14,626 nt of DNA, taken from assembly GCA_946405485.1 (NCBI GenBank), contig CAMJHJ010000032.1:1-14626 (forward strand). Direction: 5' to 3'. The stretch's first letter is position 1, and each line of letters opens with the position of its first letter. Source of the DNA: an uncultured Bacteroidales bacterium. Its GTDB lineage: Bacteria > Bacteroidota > Bacteroidia > Bacteroidales > UBA932. The notes under the pieces are model-generated. The model saw only the letters and a program-made list of their open reading frames with translations. It was not told the DNA's origin and did not search any database. Shown piece after piece: positions 1 through 6,042 of this stretch. A program made the translations under genes and the position numbers.

Positions 1-16
1 CACCGTCCTGCCTCAC

Positions 17-1096
17 TCAATCCTTCCAGCGGTACTCCGTGAGATTCTGAAGGCCGGGAAGGCCATAATAAGACTCGACGATGTCGCCCTGGAGATAGAC
101 GGCCTTTCCGAGATTATCCGGATTATCTACCAGGTTGAGGGCATCACGGATGTCGCCCTTCTGCAGCTGCACGGACAGGCATGCGCTCCGGTCAGTCGTG
201 CCGGCCCGAGCCGCCAAGACCAGATTCGTGCGGGAACTGAACGGGCCTTTGAATGAAGCCTTCGACGAACTGAGATCTCCGCCTACGATGTAACCATAGA
301 CCCAGACATCCCCGGCACCGATGTTATCCTTCGCTTCCGGAACGCTCATCGCCTCTTCCATATCCTTCCCTTTATCGGTCGAGCCGCCTATCGTGTAGTT
401 CTCGGAACGCCAGTTGAGCGTGGTGTCGACCTTGATCGAAATCCCGCCGCGGTCATTGCCGGCAGGGGAAGAGGAGGCCGCGACACTGATATCCAGCGTG
501 AGCATGTCCCGGGCTGCCAGATCCCGGGTGAGCAGGGTGTTGTCCTTGCCGCCGTCGCTCAGGACCAGAGAAACTTTCCCGGGGGAGAAATATGCGAATC
601 TGCGTTCGGAGTAACTATAGAGCAGCTTCCCTTCCTCCGACTTGAGGTGCAACGATCCGTTCGGATATACACTCAGGAAAGCGGATGCGATCTTGAGCCG
701 TATTCCCGCGTTCAACTGGCGGCAGACCAACTGCACTCGGGTGACCTGCCCGCTTTTTACCGTAACTTGCTGGCTGTCTCCATATTGGGGAGCGGCGAAG
801 GCAGGAGCTTTGAAATCGCCCGAGACGGTGCTTACGTTATAGGTGCCGGCCGCAGCCAGGATGCTTTGGGGCGCTGCCCCGTAAGGACCGTCATATAGGA
901 CGGCCCCCTTGGCTCCGATGACCTTCAACGTAAACTTATTGGTGTCCGGGACACCGGGGGAGGAGCCCCTTGTCTGAAGGTACAGGTCTTCAATGAAAGA
1001 GACCTCGATCTTTCCATCTTCGGGCGGGGGAAGGAGAGCGTCGCAAGATATGGCGGCGAAGCACAAAGGGACCAAAAGGAATAGAAGTTTTTTCAT
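17..1096 (-). CDS. DUF4493 / DUF6359 lipoprotein
   Basis: This is a predicted exported lipoprotein of 359 residues and unknown function. A hydrophobic signal segment (residues 4-17) ends in AISC, with Cys18 as the likely lipidated residue and Asp19 behind it. Residues about 28-235 look like DUF4493: an opening strand (KIEVSF), a DTNKFTLKV stretch, and a repeated beta-rich body typical of Bacteroidales surface lipoproteins. Residues about 247-357 look like DUF6359, an OB-like module whose signature here is SVPEAKDNIG followed by DVWVYGYIVGG. Both domain calls come from recalled family patterns, not a search. The start ATG is followed by a good signal peptide and preceded by a matching promoter (1123-1157), so the start is well supported. 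No partner gene is visible: the window ends 16 bases beyond the stop and the upstream neighbour diverges. A cell-surface or fimbria/polysaccharide-associated role is only a guess. Confidence 0.8.
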   Translation of the reverse strand: MKKLLFLLVPLCFAAISCDALLPPPEDGKIEVSFIEDLYLQTRGSSPGVPDTNKFTLKVIGAKGAVLYDGPYGAAPQSILAAAGTYNVSTVSGDFKAPAFAAPQYGDSQQVTVKSGQVTRVQLVCRQLNAGIRLKIASAFLSVYPNGSLHLKSEEGKLLYSYSERRFAYFSPGKVSLVLSDGGKDNTLLTRDLAARDMLTLDISVAASSSPAGNDRGGISIKVDTTLNWRSENYTIGGSTDKGKDMEEAMSVPEAKDNIGAGDVWVYGYIVGGDLSSSKASFKGPFSSRTNLVLAARAGTTDRSACLSVQLQKGDIRDALNLVDNPDNLGKAVYLQGDIVESYYGLPGLQNLTEYRWKD

Positions 1097-1122
1097 GGTT
1101 CAAGCTTTTTGTCGTTTGGTGG

Positions 1123-1157
1123 CAAAGCTAATCCCTTTTCCGGAAGACCGTACAAAA
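1123..1157 (-). promoter_or_regulatory. Bacteroidota-type promoter for the DUF4493 lipoprotein
   Basis: On the minus strand the -7 box TAGCTTTG (1130 down to 1123) matches TAnnTTTG fully. A TTTTG -33 box lies at 1157-1153, 22 bp upstream, slightly longer than the usual 19-21. Transcription would begin near 1117, leaving a 5' leader of about 20 bases before the ATG at 1096. Confidence 0.6.
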
Positions 1158-1244
1158 AAACAGATATTTAGCCGTTTGTGCGGAAAATTTCACGAGCCGG
1201 ACACATCACTGCGCCCGGCCCGCTACTTAACCTAAACTTAAACT

Positions 1245-1325
1245 ATGAAAAACTTCATTGCAAAGATGGAGATTATTTCCAAAAAAACAAATGTTTTTAG
1301 TAAAAAATCACATAAAATGCGTTAA
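1245..1325 (+). CDS. possible small Lys-rich peptide (26 aa)
   Basis: An ATG at 1245 opens a 26-codon frame ending in TAA at 1323-1325. The peptide starts MKNFIAKMEIISKK and ends KKSHKMR; it has eight lysines and one arginine against a single acidic residue, and no membrane segment. I see no ribosome binding site and no clear promoter, and an A-rich stretch gives Lys codons by chance. It could be a real small basic protein, a leader peptide of the transglycosylase transcript, or nothing. Its last codons overlap the left arm of the ATGCGTT inverted repeat. Confidence 0.15.
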   Translation: MKNFIAKMEIISKKTNVFSKKSHKMR

Positions 1326-1438
1326 AAAAATTCCAAAACGCATAAATATCCATCTTGTGTATATTATTCAGCCTTTTCTTGCCAATTAGCTTTAGAAACG
1401 GATTTTATGCGTAACTTAGTCGAAACAAATCCTCACCG

Positions 1439-2296
1439 ATGAAGAAACTCCTGTTCTCTCTCCTGCTTCTGACGCTCTCTTGCCAGTGGCTGGGTGCCCA
1501 GCCGCCCCGTGTCCCCGAGTATGTGACTTTTGCCGGCGAGACGGTCCGGTTCGACCGTTCCGACCTGTACGAAAGGATGGACCGCGAGCTGCTGGCCTTT
1601 ACCTATATGCATACGACCTCCATCTTGATGCTCAAACGCTCGGACCGCATCTTCAAGATTGTCGTGCCGATCCTTCGCCGTTACGGCATCCCGGAGGATC
1701 TGAAGTATCTGATGGTGATCGAAAGCAATCTGGATCCGCAGGCATTGTCGCCTGCCGGCGCCGCCGGACTCTGGCAATTCATGGCCGGGGCAGCGAAAGA
1801 ATATGGATTGGAGGTCAATGCGAACGTCGATGAACGGTACAACATCGAAAAGGCGACTATCGCAGCCTGCCGCTACCTGAAACGTTCGTACAACCGTTTC
1901 GGGGATTGGATGAGCGTCGCGGCAAGCTACAATGCCGGCCCCGGAGCCATCTCCAGCAGGATGGAGGCCCAGAAGGAGAAGCGGGCGGCCGACCTCTGGC
2001 TGCTCAACGAGACCTCCCGATACATGTTCCGGGTCCTCGCAGCGAAGATGCTGTTCGAGGACCCGGCTGAATTCGGTTTCAATGTGCCCGAGGAGGACCG
2101 TTATCCGGTCATCGGGGTGAAGGAGGTCGTGGAAGTGAGCGACCCGATCGAGGACCTGACTGCTTTCGCAAAGGAGCACGGCGTCAGTTTCGCCCAGCTC
2201 AAGAGAGCCAATCTCTGGCTGCGGGAGTCAAAACTGAACAACAACTCGCACCGGAATTACGAAATCATCATTCCTCGCGACCCTGGCCGCCCTTAA
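1439..2296 (+). CDS. secreted lytic transglycosylase (SLT fold, MltD-like)
   Basis: This 285-residue protein is a predicted murein lytic transglycosylase, which cleaves the MurNAc-GlcNAc bond of peptidoglycan and leaves a 1,6-anhydro end, acting in the periplasm. Residues 1-20 form a signal peptide ending LGA before Gln21. The SLT domain spans about 75-180: the catalytic Glu is Glu95 in LMVIESNLDP, followed by AGAAGLWQFM (106-115), the Tyr-containing ERYNIEKA segment, and AASYNAGPG (161-169), all landmarks of the family-1 fold. The C-terminal region (about 205-285) resembles a degenerate carbohydrate-binding tail with an LKRANLWL motif and ends YEIIIP, common in Bacteroidota versions; a canonical LysM repeat is not evident. 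The cysteine in the signal region sits in a poor lipobox (TLSC), so I favour a soluble export. Its stop overlaps that of the convergent hsp20 gene. Confidence 0.88.
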   Translation: MKKLLFSLLLLTLSCQWLGAQPPRVPEYVTFAGETVRFDRSDLYERMDRELLAFTYMHTTSILMLKRSDRIFKIVVPILRRYGIPEDLKYLMVIESNLDPQALSPAGAAGLWQFMAGAAKEYGLEVNANVDERYNIEKATIAACRYLKRSYNRFGDWMSVAASYNAGPGAISSRMEAQKEKRAADLWLLNETSRYMFRVLAAKMLFEDPAEFGFNVPEEDRYPVIGVKEVVEVSDPIEDLTAFAKEHGVSFAQLKRANLWLRESKLNNNSHRNYEIIIPRDPGRP

Positions 2297-2739
2297 TCGA
2301 TCTCAATCTGGCGGGATACGGGCGTCCGGGTTACTTCTTCCTTCTTCGGAAGCGTAATCGTCAGGACTCCGTCGTTCATCGCGGCAGCGATGTGCTCGAC
2401 CTCGACTTCCTCAGGGATGATGAAGGTCTGGTGATAGGAAGCGTATGAGAATTCGCGACGGAGGTAGTTCTTTTTCTTGTCCTCCTTGTGTTCCTCTTTC
2501 TTCTCGAGGGAAATCACCAGTTCGTTGTCGTTCTCGACGCGGACCTTGAAATCATTCTTGGTCATGCCGGGTGCCGCAATCTCGACCTGATAGTCTTTTT
2601 CATTTTCCATGATGTTGACGGCAGGGGAAGCGAACTGCTTGGCAGGGGTCACTCTCCAAAGGTCGTCATCGAAAAACTCGTTGAAAATGCTGGGCAGCCA
2701 ATCCTGGTTGCGTCTGTGTGCATAATGAACAGGTACCAT
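2293..2739 (-). CDS. small heat shock protein (Hsp20 / alpha-crystallin family)
   Basis: This 148-residue protein is an ATP-independent holdase that binds unfolding proteins in the cytoplasm and usually forms large oligomers. The N-terminal arm (1-36) carries the WLPSIFNEFFDDD element usual for bacterial class A-type sHsps. The alpha-crystallin domain covers about 37-132: it opens PAVNIMENEKDYQVEIAAPG, has the charged KKEEHKEDKKK loop in the middle, and closes with the diagnostic GVLTITLPKK (124-133). The short tail contains VSRQIEI, which may supply the I-x-I oligomerisation motif in altered form (QIEI). Length matches the family. The start is supported by a strong Shine-Dalgarno (AGGAG) at 2753-2749. 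The convergent transglycosylase shares the TTAA stop region. I could not find a good sigma-ABfr promoter for it; a leader palindrome is described separately. Confidence 0.95.
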   Translation of the reverse strand: MVPVHYAHRRNQDWLPSIFNEFFDDDLWRVTPAKQFASPAVNIMENEKDYQVEIAAPGMTKNDFKVRVENDNELVISLEKKEEHKEDKKKNYLRREFSYASYHQTFIIPEEVEVEHIAAAMNDGVLTITLPKKEEVTRTPVSRQIEID

Positions 2740-2747
2740 AATATCAG

Positions 2748-2753
2748 TCTCCT
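2748..2753 (-). promoter_or_regulatory. strong Shine-Dalgarno of hsp20
   Basis: AGGAGA on the minus strand, 8 bases upstream of the hsp20 ATG. It stands out because nearly every other gene in the window lacks a recognisable Shine-Dalgarno, as is usual in Bacteroidota. It fixes the start codon and suggests strong translation. Confidence 0.6.
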
Positions 2754-2782
2754 ATACTTTAAGTTTAACTTTCATTTTGTCC

Positions 2783-2799
2783 CCCGCCACCGTGGCGGG
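2783..2799. repeat. perfect 17-bp GC palindrome in the hsp20 leader
   Basis: CCCGCCAC at 2783-2790 and GTGGCGGG at 2792-2799 are perfect inverted repeats around a single C. In RNA, six G/C pairs could close a 5-base loop. It lies 44 bases upstream of the hsp20 ATG in otherwise AT-rich sequence. There is no T-run on either side, so it is not an ordinary terminator. It may be a protein-binding operator or an RNA structure of the leader. Confidence 0.45.
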
Positions 2800-2850
2800 T
2801 TCGATGGGATATAAGGCAAAAGAGGGACCATCGCAAAAATGGGTTCAAAA

Positions 2851-2867
2851 AGTGACATTTTGTCACT
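2851..2867. promoter_or_regulatory. operator-like palindrome AGTGACA-TTT-TGTCACT
   Basis: Perfect 7-bp inverted repeats (2851-2857 and 2861-2867) around TTT. It lies 34 bp upstream of the -33 box of the Y-family polymerase and on the far upstream side of the divergent hsp20 gene. Length, symmetry and AT-rich centre fit a dimeric helix-turn-helix regulator. A part copy of one arm (CTGACA) follows at 2874-2879. The regulator is unknown; a LexA-type or other stress regulator is inferred only from the neighbours. Confidence 0.4.
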
Positions 2868-2900
2868 AAATAACTGACAATCTGATACTTACGCTGCCAT

Positions 2901-2931
2901 TTTGGCATAATTTCCAAAATGATTACATTTG
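2901..2931 (+). promoter_or_regulatory. Bacteroidota-type promoter of the Y-family polymerase
   Basis: TTTG at 2901-2904, a spacer of exactly 19 bp, and TACATTTG at 2924-2931 give a full match to the TTTG-N19-TAnnTTTG consensus. Transcription would start near 2936. The ATG at 2940 is 8 bases past the -7 box, so the mRNA would be leaderless or nearly so; an in-frame ATG at 2919 lies upstream of the predicted start of transcription. Confidence 0.7.
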
Positions 2932-2939
2932 TGAAAGCG

Positions 2940-4400
2940 ATGGATCAGCGTACCTATATAGCGATTGACTTGAAATCTTTCTATGCCTCCGTGGAATGTG
3001 CCGCCCTCGGCCTCGATCCCTTGGAGACGAACCTCGTCGTCGCTGATCCCACCCGCACCGACAAGACGATCTGCCTGGCGGTCTCGCCTTCGCTCAAGGC
3101 CTATGGCATCGGGGGACGGGCAAGGCTTTTCGAAGTCATCCAGAAGGTCTCCCGGATCAACGCCGACCGTCGCCGTCACGCTCCGGGCCGGCGTCTCACC
3201 GGAAAATCCTCGTACGACCCCGAAGTGCGGTCCGATCCGTCCCTCGCCCTCGACTATATCGTCGCTCCGCCCAGGATGGCTGAGTATATGAAAGTCAGCA
3301 GCCGCATTTACGGCATCTACCTGAAGTTCGTTTCGCCCGAAGACATCCATGTCTATTCTGTCGATGAGGTGTTCATCGATGCGACAGAGTACCTTCGACT
3401 CTATCGCTGCACGGCGCACGAACTGGCGATGCGCATGATCCGGGACGTCCTTTCGACCACCGGTATCACGGCCACCGCCGGCATAGGGACCAACCTCTAT
3501 CTGGCGAAAGTGGCGATGGACATCGAAGCCAAGCACCAGAAGGCGGACAAGGATGGCGTCCGCATCGCTGAGCTGGATGAGATGAGTTACCGGAGACTGC
3601 TTTGGAATCATCGTCCTTTGCGCGACTTCTGGCGCGTAGGACGTGGGATCGCCGCCCGGCTCGAGGCCGTCGGCATCGATACGATGGGGCGGCTGGCGCG
3701 TGCCTCGCTCGATCCCGGTTGGGAGGCCTGGCTTTACAAGCAGTTCGGAGTCAATGCGGAATTGCTGATCGACCATGCCTGGGGCTGGGAACCATGCACG
3801 ATGGCTGCCATCAAGGCTTACAAGCCCTCCTCCAACAGCCTGGGGAGCGGTCAGGTGCTCACGAGCGCCTATGATTTTGAAAAGACACGTATCATCGTGA
3901 TGGAGATGACCGACCAGCTGGTGCTGGACCTGGTCGAGAAACGTTTGCTGACCGACCAGATCGTGCTCAGTCTGGGCTACGATACCGCCAGCCTGTCCGG
4001 GCAGGAAAACTATAAGGGCCCTGTCTCGAGCGACTGGTACGGACGGACCGTTCCCAAGCCGGGGCATGGCTCGGTCAATCTGGGCAAGTTGACTTCTTCC
4101 ACGAAACTGATCACGGAGGCCGTCGCAGACCTTTTCGACCGGATTGCGGACCGGCGCTTGCTCGTGCGCCACGTGGGCGTGACGGCTAACCATGTCGTGC
4201 CGGAGGATGGCGTGACGTACCGGCAGCTGGATTTGTTTGAGGAGGTGTCTGAGGAGGATGGGAAGGAGCGCAAGCGGCAGGAGGCGATCTTGGAGATCCG
4301 CCGCCGTTTCGGCAAGAACGCCATCCTCAAAGGGATGGATTTCGAGGAAGGGGCTACGACGATCGAGCGGAACCGGCAGATCGGTGGCCACAAAGCGTAG
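2940..4400 (+). CDS. Y-family DNA polymerase (UvrX/UmuC/DinB-like)
   Basis: This 486-residue protein is a predicted error-prone translesion polymerase of the IMS/UmuC family, closest in pattern to the UvrX-type enzymes of Firmicutes. The palm opens YIAIDLKSFYASVE, with catalytic Asp10 and the aromatic pair FY (Tyr15 as likely steric gate). The second metal site is HVYSVDEVFID (Asp142, Glu143). A helix-hairpin-helix region follows (RVGRGIAARLEAVGIDTMGRL), then a little-finger domain from about 300, and a C-terminal QLDLFEE stretch resembling a beta-clamp-binding motif (QLDLF), which would recruit the polymerase to the replisome. An in-frame ATG seven codons upstream (2919) lies inside the promoter, and homologues usually begin only a few residues before the Y/VxIDLKSFY segment, so I start at 2940. 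It is followed after 5 bp by a YolD-like gene, the same pairing seen for uvrX-type genes elsewhere, which points to DNA-damage tolerance. Confidence 0.9.
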   Translation: MDQRTYIAIDLKSFYASVECAALGLDPLETNLVVADPTRTDKTICLAVSPSLKAYGIGGRARLFEVIQKVSRINADRRRHAPGRRLTGKSSYDPEVRSDPSLALDYIVAPPRMAEYMKVSSRIYGIYLKFVSPEDIHVYSVDEVFIDATEYLRLYRCTAHELAMRMIRDVLSTTGITATAGIGTNLYLAKVAMDIEAKHQKADKDGVRIAELDEMSYRRLLWNHRPLRDFWRVGRGIAARLEAVGIDTMGRLARASLDPGWEAWLYKQFGVNAELLIDHAWGWEPCTMAAIKAYKPSSNSLGSGQVLTSAYDFEKTRIIVMEMTDQLVLDLVEKRLLTDQIVLSLGYDTASLSGQENYKGPVSSDWYGRTVPKPGHGSVNLGKLTSSTKLITEAVADLFDRIADRRLLVRHVGVTANHVVPEDGVTYRQLDLFEEVSEEDGKERKRQEAILEIRRRFGKNAILKGMDFEEGATTIERNRQIGGHKA

Positions 4401-4405
4401 CGCGT

Positions 4406-4588
4406 ATGGAAGACAGGAAAGATAAATACGACGATATCATCAATCGTCCGCATCCCGTTTCAGCGAAACACCGTCCCATGCCTTTGCAGGACCGTGCCGC
4501 CCAATTCTCTCCTTTTGCCGCCCTCACCGGGTTCGATGATGTCCTTTCCGACTCAGAGCGGAATGCAATTGAGACGCTTAGTCGTTGA
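4406..4588 (+). CDS. short YolD-like protein, partner of the Y-family polymerase
   Basis: This 60-residue protein carries the block DRAAQFSPFAALTGFD (about residues 29-44), which I recognise from YolD-like proteins encoded next to UvrX-type polymerases. The upstream part, YDDIINRPHPVSAKHRPMP, also matches the N-terminus of that group. Its exact role is not established; a regulatory or accessory function in the damage response is inferred from gene pairing. It begins 5 bp after the polymerase stop, so the two are almost certainly co-transcribed. Many relatives I recall are longer (about 100 residues), so this copy may be short or cut off. Its stop codon (TGA, 4586-4588) directly touches the first base of a large inverted repeat (4589), which is what one would see if an element had landed in or next to the 3' end. 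A native short form cannot be excluded. Confidence 0.7.
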   Translation: MEDRKDKYDDIINRPHPVSAKHRPMPLQDRAAQFSPFAALTGFDDVLSDSERNAIETLSR

Positions 4589-4747
4589 GGCGGGCAGCAG
4601 ATATTGGCGGGACTCCGTTCGCTTCGCTCACTCCGGCCCCTCCCACCGTTTCCTGCGTTCCTGCTTCGCCGGAACTTGTCTCCGGCGGGCCCCATCCCCC
4701 TTCCCGTGCCCGGGGGTGGGCACGCCCGCCAATGCCTGCTGCCCGCC
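4589..4747. repeat. compound inverted-repeat element (159 bp)
   Basis: The 23-base ends 4589-4611 and 4725-4747 are inverted repeats with 21 matches; each holds GGCGGGCAGCAG or its complement plus ATTGGCGGG. Inside lie further hairpins: CGCCGGA (4667-4673) with TCCGGCG (4681-4687) and a 7-base loop, and GGCGGGC (4684-4690) with GCCCGCC (4724-4730), extended by pairing of 4691-4700 with 4712-4720. The right outer arm therefore has two competing partners. The sequence is GC-rich, C-biased and has no convincing reading frame. The element begins one base after the YolD-like stop and ends 17 bp before the thioesterase stop, filling the gap between convergent genes. I see no flanking target duplication. 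A dispersed non-autonomous repeat (REP/MITE-like) is the likeliest reading; a bidirectional transcription barrier is another. Confidence 0.6.
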
Positions 4748-4763
4748 TGCGGCAGCGACCGCG

Positions 4764-5165
4764 TTAAAGGTATTTCGCAAATAGGGCGGCGATGCGGTCT
4801 CCGCGGTCCAGGACGCCATTCACCAGCAAGACGGACGTGAGCGTCGCGCTTACGCACAACTTCCCGTCGCTCTTGCGATAGATATCCTGATCGAAGATGA
4901 ACCGCACCCCTTCCCGTCGCACATTGAAGCACGACAGGAACTCTTCCTGACCCCGCAGCGGCGTCTTGTACTTGATCGTCACTTCGCTGACGACCATGTC
5001 CAAGCCTTCCTCGTGCCACTTCTGGAACGAGAAACCCTCATCTTTCAGCCACTTGTGCCGGGTGGCTTCCAGATAATGCTGGTAATTGGCGTTGTTGACG
5101 ATACCCTGGATGTCGCACTCATAATCGCGCGTCTCCATTTCCAGGGTGTAAAGGTACTCCTTCAT
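4764..5165 (-). CDS. acyl-CoA thioesterase, hot-dog fold (YbgC/4HBT family)
   Basis: This 133-residue protein is a predicted cytoplasmic thioesterase that hydrolyses acyl-CoA or acyl-ACP. The 4-hydroxybenzoyl-CoA thioesterase signature is clear: ETRDYECDIQGIVNNANYQH, with Asp18 as the expected catalytic residue and the family's G-x-V-N-N-x-x-Y pattern after it. EVTIKYKTPLRGQEE and the closing strands (ATLTSVLLV) complete the single hot-dog domain; length is typical. The start is ATG at 5165, whose A is shared with the TGA stop of rubrerythrin (TGATG); a TTG one codon upstream is possible but less likely. A GAGG sequence ten bases upstream may serve as ribosome binding site. The overlap implies translational coupling. 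The substrate cannot be inferred. Confidence 0.88.
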   Translation of the reverse strand: MKEYLYTLEMETRDYECDIQGIVNNANYQHYLEATRHKWLKDEGFSFQKWHEEGLDMVVSEVTIKYKTPLRGQEEFLSCFNVRREGVRFIFDQDIYRKSDGKLCVSATLTSVLLVNGVLDRGDRIAALFAKYL

Positions 5166-5704
5166 CAATAATTCGCCTCGTGGATTTCGAAGAATGCCTG
5201 GGGATGTGCGCAGACCGGGCAGATTTCCGGCGCCTTGGTGCCGACGACGATGTGGCCGCAGTTACGGCATTCCCACACCTTGACTTCGCTCTTGGCGAAA
5301 ACGGCGGCGGTCTCCACGTTCTTCAGCAGGGCGCGGTAGCGCTCCTCGTGCTGCTTCTCGATGGCCGCGACGCCACGGAACTTGGCTGCCAGCTCCGGGA
5401 ATCCTTCCTCTTCGGCGGTCTTGGCGAAACCCTCGTACATGTCGGTCCATTCATAGTTCTCACCCGCCGCTGCGGCGGCCAGGTTCTGGGCGGTGTCGCC
5501 GATGCCTTCCAGTTCCTTGAACCAAAGCTTGGCATGTTCCTTCTCGTTGTCAGCCGTCTTCAGGAAGAGGGCTGCGATCTGCTCAAAGCCTTCCTTCTTG
5601 GCCTTGGAGGCGAAATATGTGTACTTGTTGCGAGCCTGGGATTCGCCGGCGAAAGCGGCTTCCAGGTTTTTCTCAGTCTGGGTTCCTTTGTACTTGTTGC
5701 TCAT
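5165..5704 (-). CDS. rbr: rubrerythrin
   Basis: This 179-residue protein is a classical rubrerythrin, which reduces hydrogen peroxide to water in anaerobes and protects them from oxidative stress in the cytoplasm. The ferritin-like diiron domain (about 1-135) shows [12 protein letters not shown] (Glu21), [12 protein letters not shown] (Glu54, His57), the TAEEEGF segment (Glu98-100, second half-site), and IEKQHEERY (Glu116, His119). The C-terminal rubredoxin domain has the two knuckles CRNCG (Cys146, Cys149) and CPVC (Cys162, Cys165) that bind the electron-entry iron. All expected ligands are present and length is normal. Its stop overlaps the thioesterase start; the coiled-coil gene ends 17 bp upstream. 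With the flavodiiron protein at 10779 it fits an oxygen-sensitive lifestyle. Confidence 0.96.
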   Translation of the reverse strand: MSNKYKGTQTEKNLEAAFAGESQARNKYTYFASKAKKEGFEQIAALFLKTADNEKEHAKLWFKELEGIGDTAQNLAAAAAGENYEWTDMYEGFAKTAEEEGFPELAAKFRGVAAIEKQHEERYRALLKNVETAAVFAKSEVKVWECRNCGHIVVGTKAPEICPVCAHPQAFFEIHEANY

Positions 5705-5721
5705 GGCTTATTGTTTTGGGG

Positions 5722-6042
5722 TTAATTGGCTCTGCCTTTGCGCGTAGCGGGGAACTGGCGCAGCATTTCTTCCACGGAGAAGTCATCCTCGGGCGGACCG
5801 AGGATCTCATCGATCAGGTCGTAGGCCTCGTCGTTGAGGTCGAACAACTGAAGCAGTTGCTGCTTTTCGGCACCGTCGGGCATCGCTGCGACGTCTGTAT
5901 CGTCCGGTAGGGCGTTGTCGATGTCCGTCACCTCCTGCTCGATCCCAAGGACAGTATCCTCGACTTGCGTAAGGATCTCCCGGATGCGCTTGAGGTCCGT
6001 GATCATCTTTTGTACGCGCTTGATCTCTTTCGTGTACTTCAT
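5722..6042 (-). CDS. uncharacterised coiled-coil protein (106 aa)
   Basis: I do not recognise a named family. The start is ATG at 6042, overlapping the TGA of the CNNM gene by four bases (ATGA); a longer frame reaches into that gene but has no merit. Residues about 5-45 (IKRVQKMITDLKRIREILTQ onward) have hydrophobics at heptad-like spacing, predicting a helical coiled coil. A second amphipathic helix covers EKQQLLQLFDLNDEAYDLID. The C-terminus (GPPEDDFSVEEMLRQF, then a basic RKGRAN end) could be a short linear motif. There is no signal peptide, membrane segment or cysteine, so it is probably cytoplasmic and oligomeric. Tight linkage with the CNNM gene upstream and rubrerythrin downstream suggests co-translation; a function cannot be inferred. 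Confidence 0.75.
   Translation of the reverse strand: MKYTKEIKRVQKMITDLKRIREILTQVEDTVLGIEQEVTDIDNALPDDTDVAAMPDGAEKQQLLQLFDLNDEAYDLIDEILGPPEDDFSVEEMLRQFPATRKGRAN

Larger units (their letters stand above)
1097..1438. other. 342-bp AT-rich spacer with ATGCGT repeats
   Basis: No well-supported gene is visible here. The spacer separates divergently transcribed genes. The left 50 bp hold the promoter of the DUF4493 gene. The part from about 1230 is strongly A/T-rich and holds a perfect 7-bp inverted repeat, ATGCGTT at 1317-1323 and AACGCAT at 1337-1343 with a 13-base gap, plus a third copy (ATGCGT) at 1407-1412. A partial -7 match, TAGCTTTA at 1387-1394, is the best promoter candidate for the transglycosylase but lacks a correctly spaced -33 box. 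A 26-codon reading frame (1245-1325) is listed separately. Confidence 0.5.

Noticed and set aside
2783..2799. Rho-independent terminator or CIRCE element ahead of hsp20
   Set aside because: There is no T-run on either strand, and the arms do not match the CIRCE half-site.
2851..2867. CRP/FNR-type binding site
   Set aside because: GTGA and TCAC are separated by 7 bases instead of 6, and the FNR half-site TTGAT is absent.
2889..4391. A 500-codon open frame on the minus strand opposite the Y-family polymerase
   Set aside because: It has no recognisable domain and is Arg/His/Gly-rich in the way antisense frames of GC-rich genes are; the plus-strand gene has full catalytic motifs.
4589..4747. 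Integron attC site
   Set aside because: The ends are GGCGGGCAG-type and lack the GTTRRRY / RYYYAAC core boxes; no integrase or cassette array is near.
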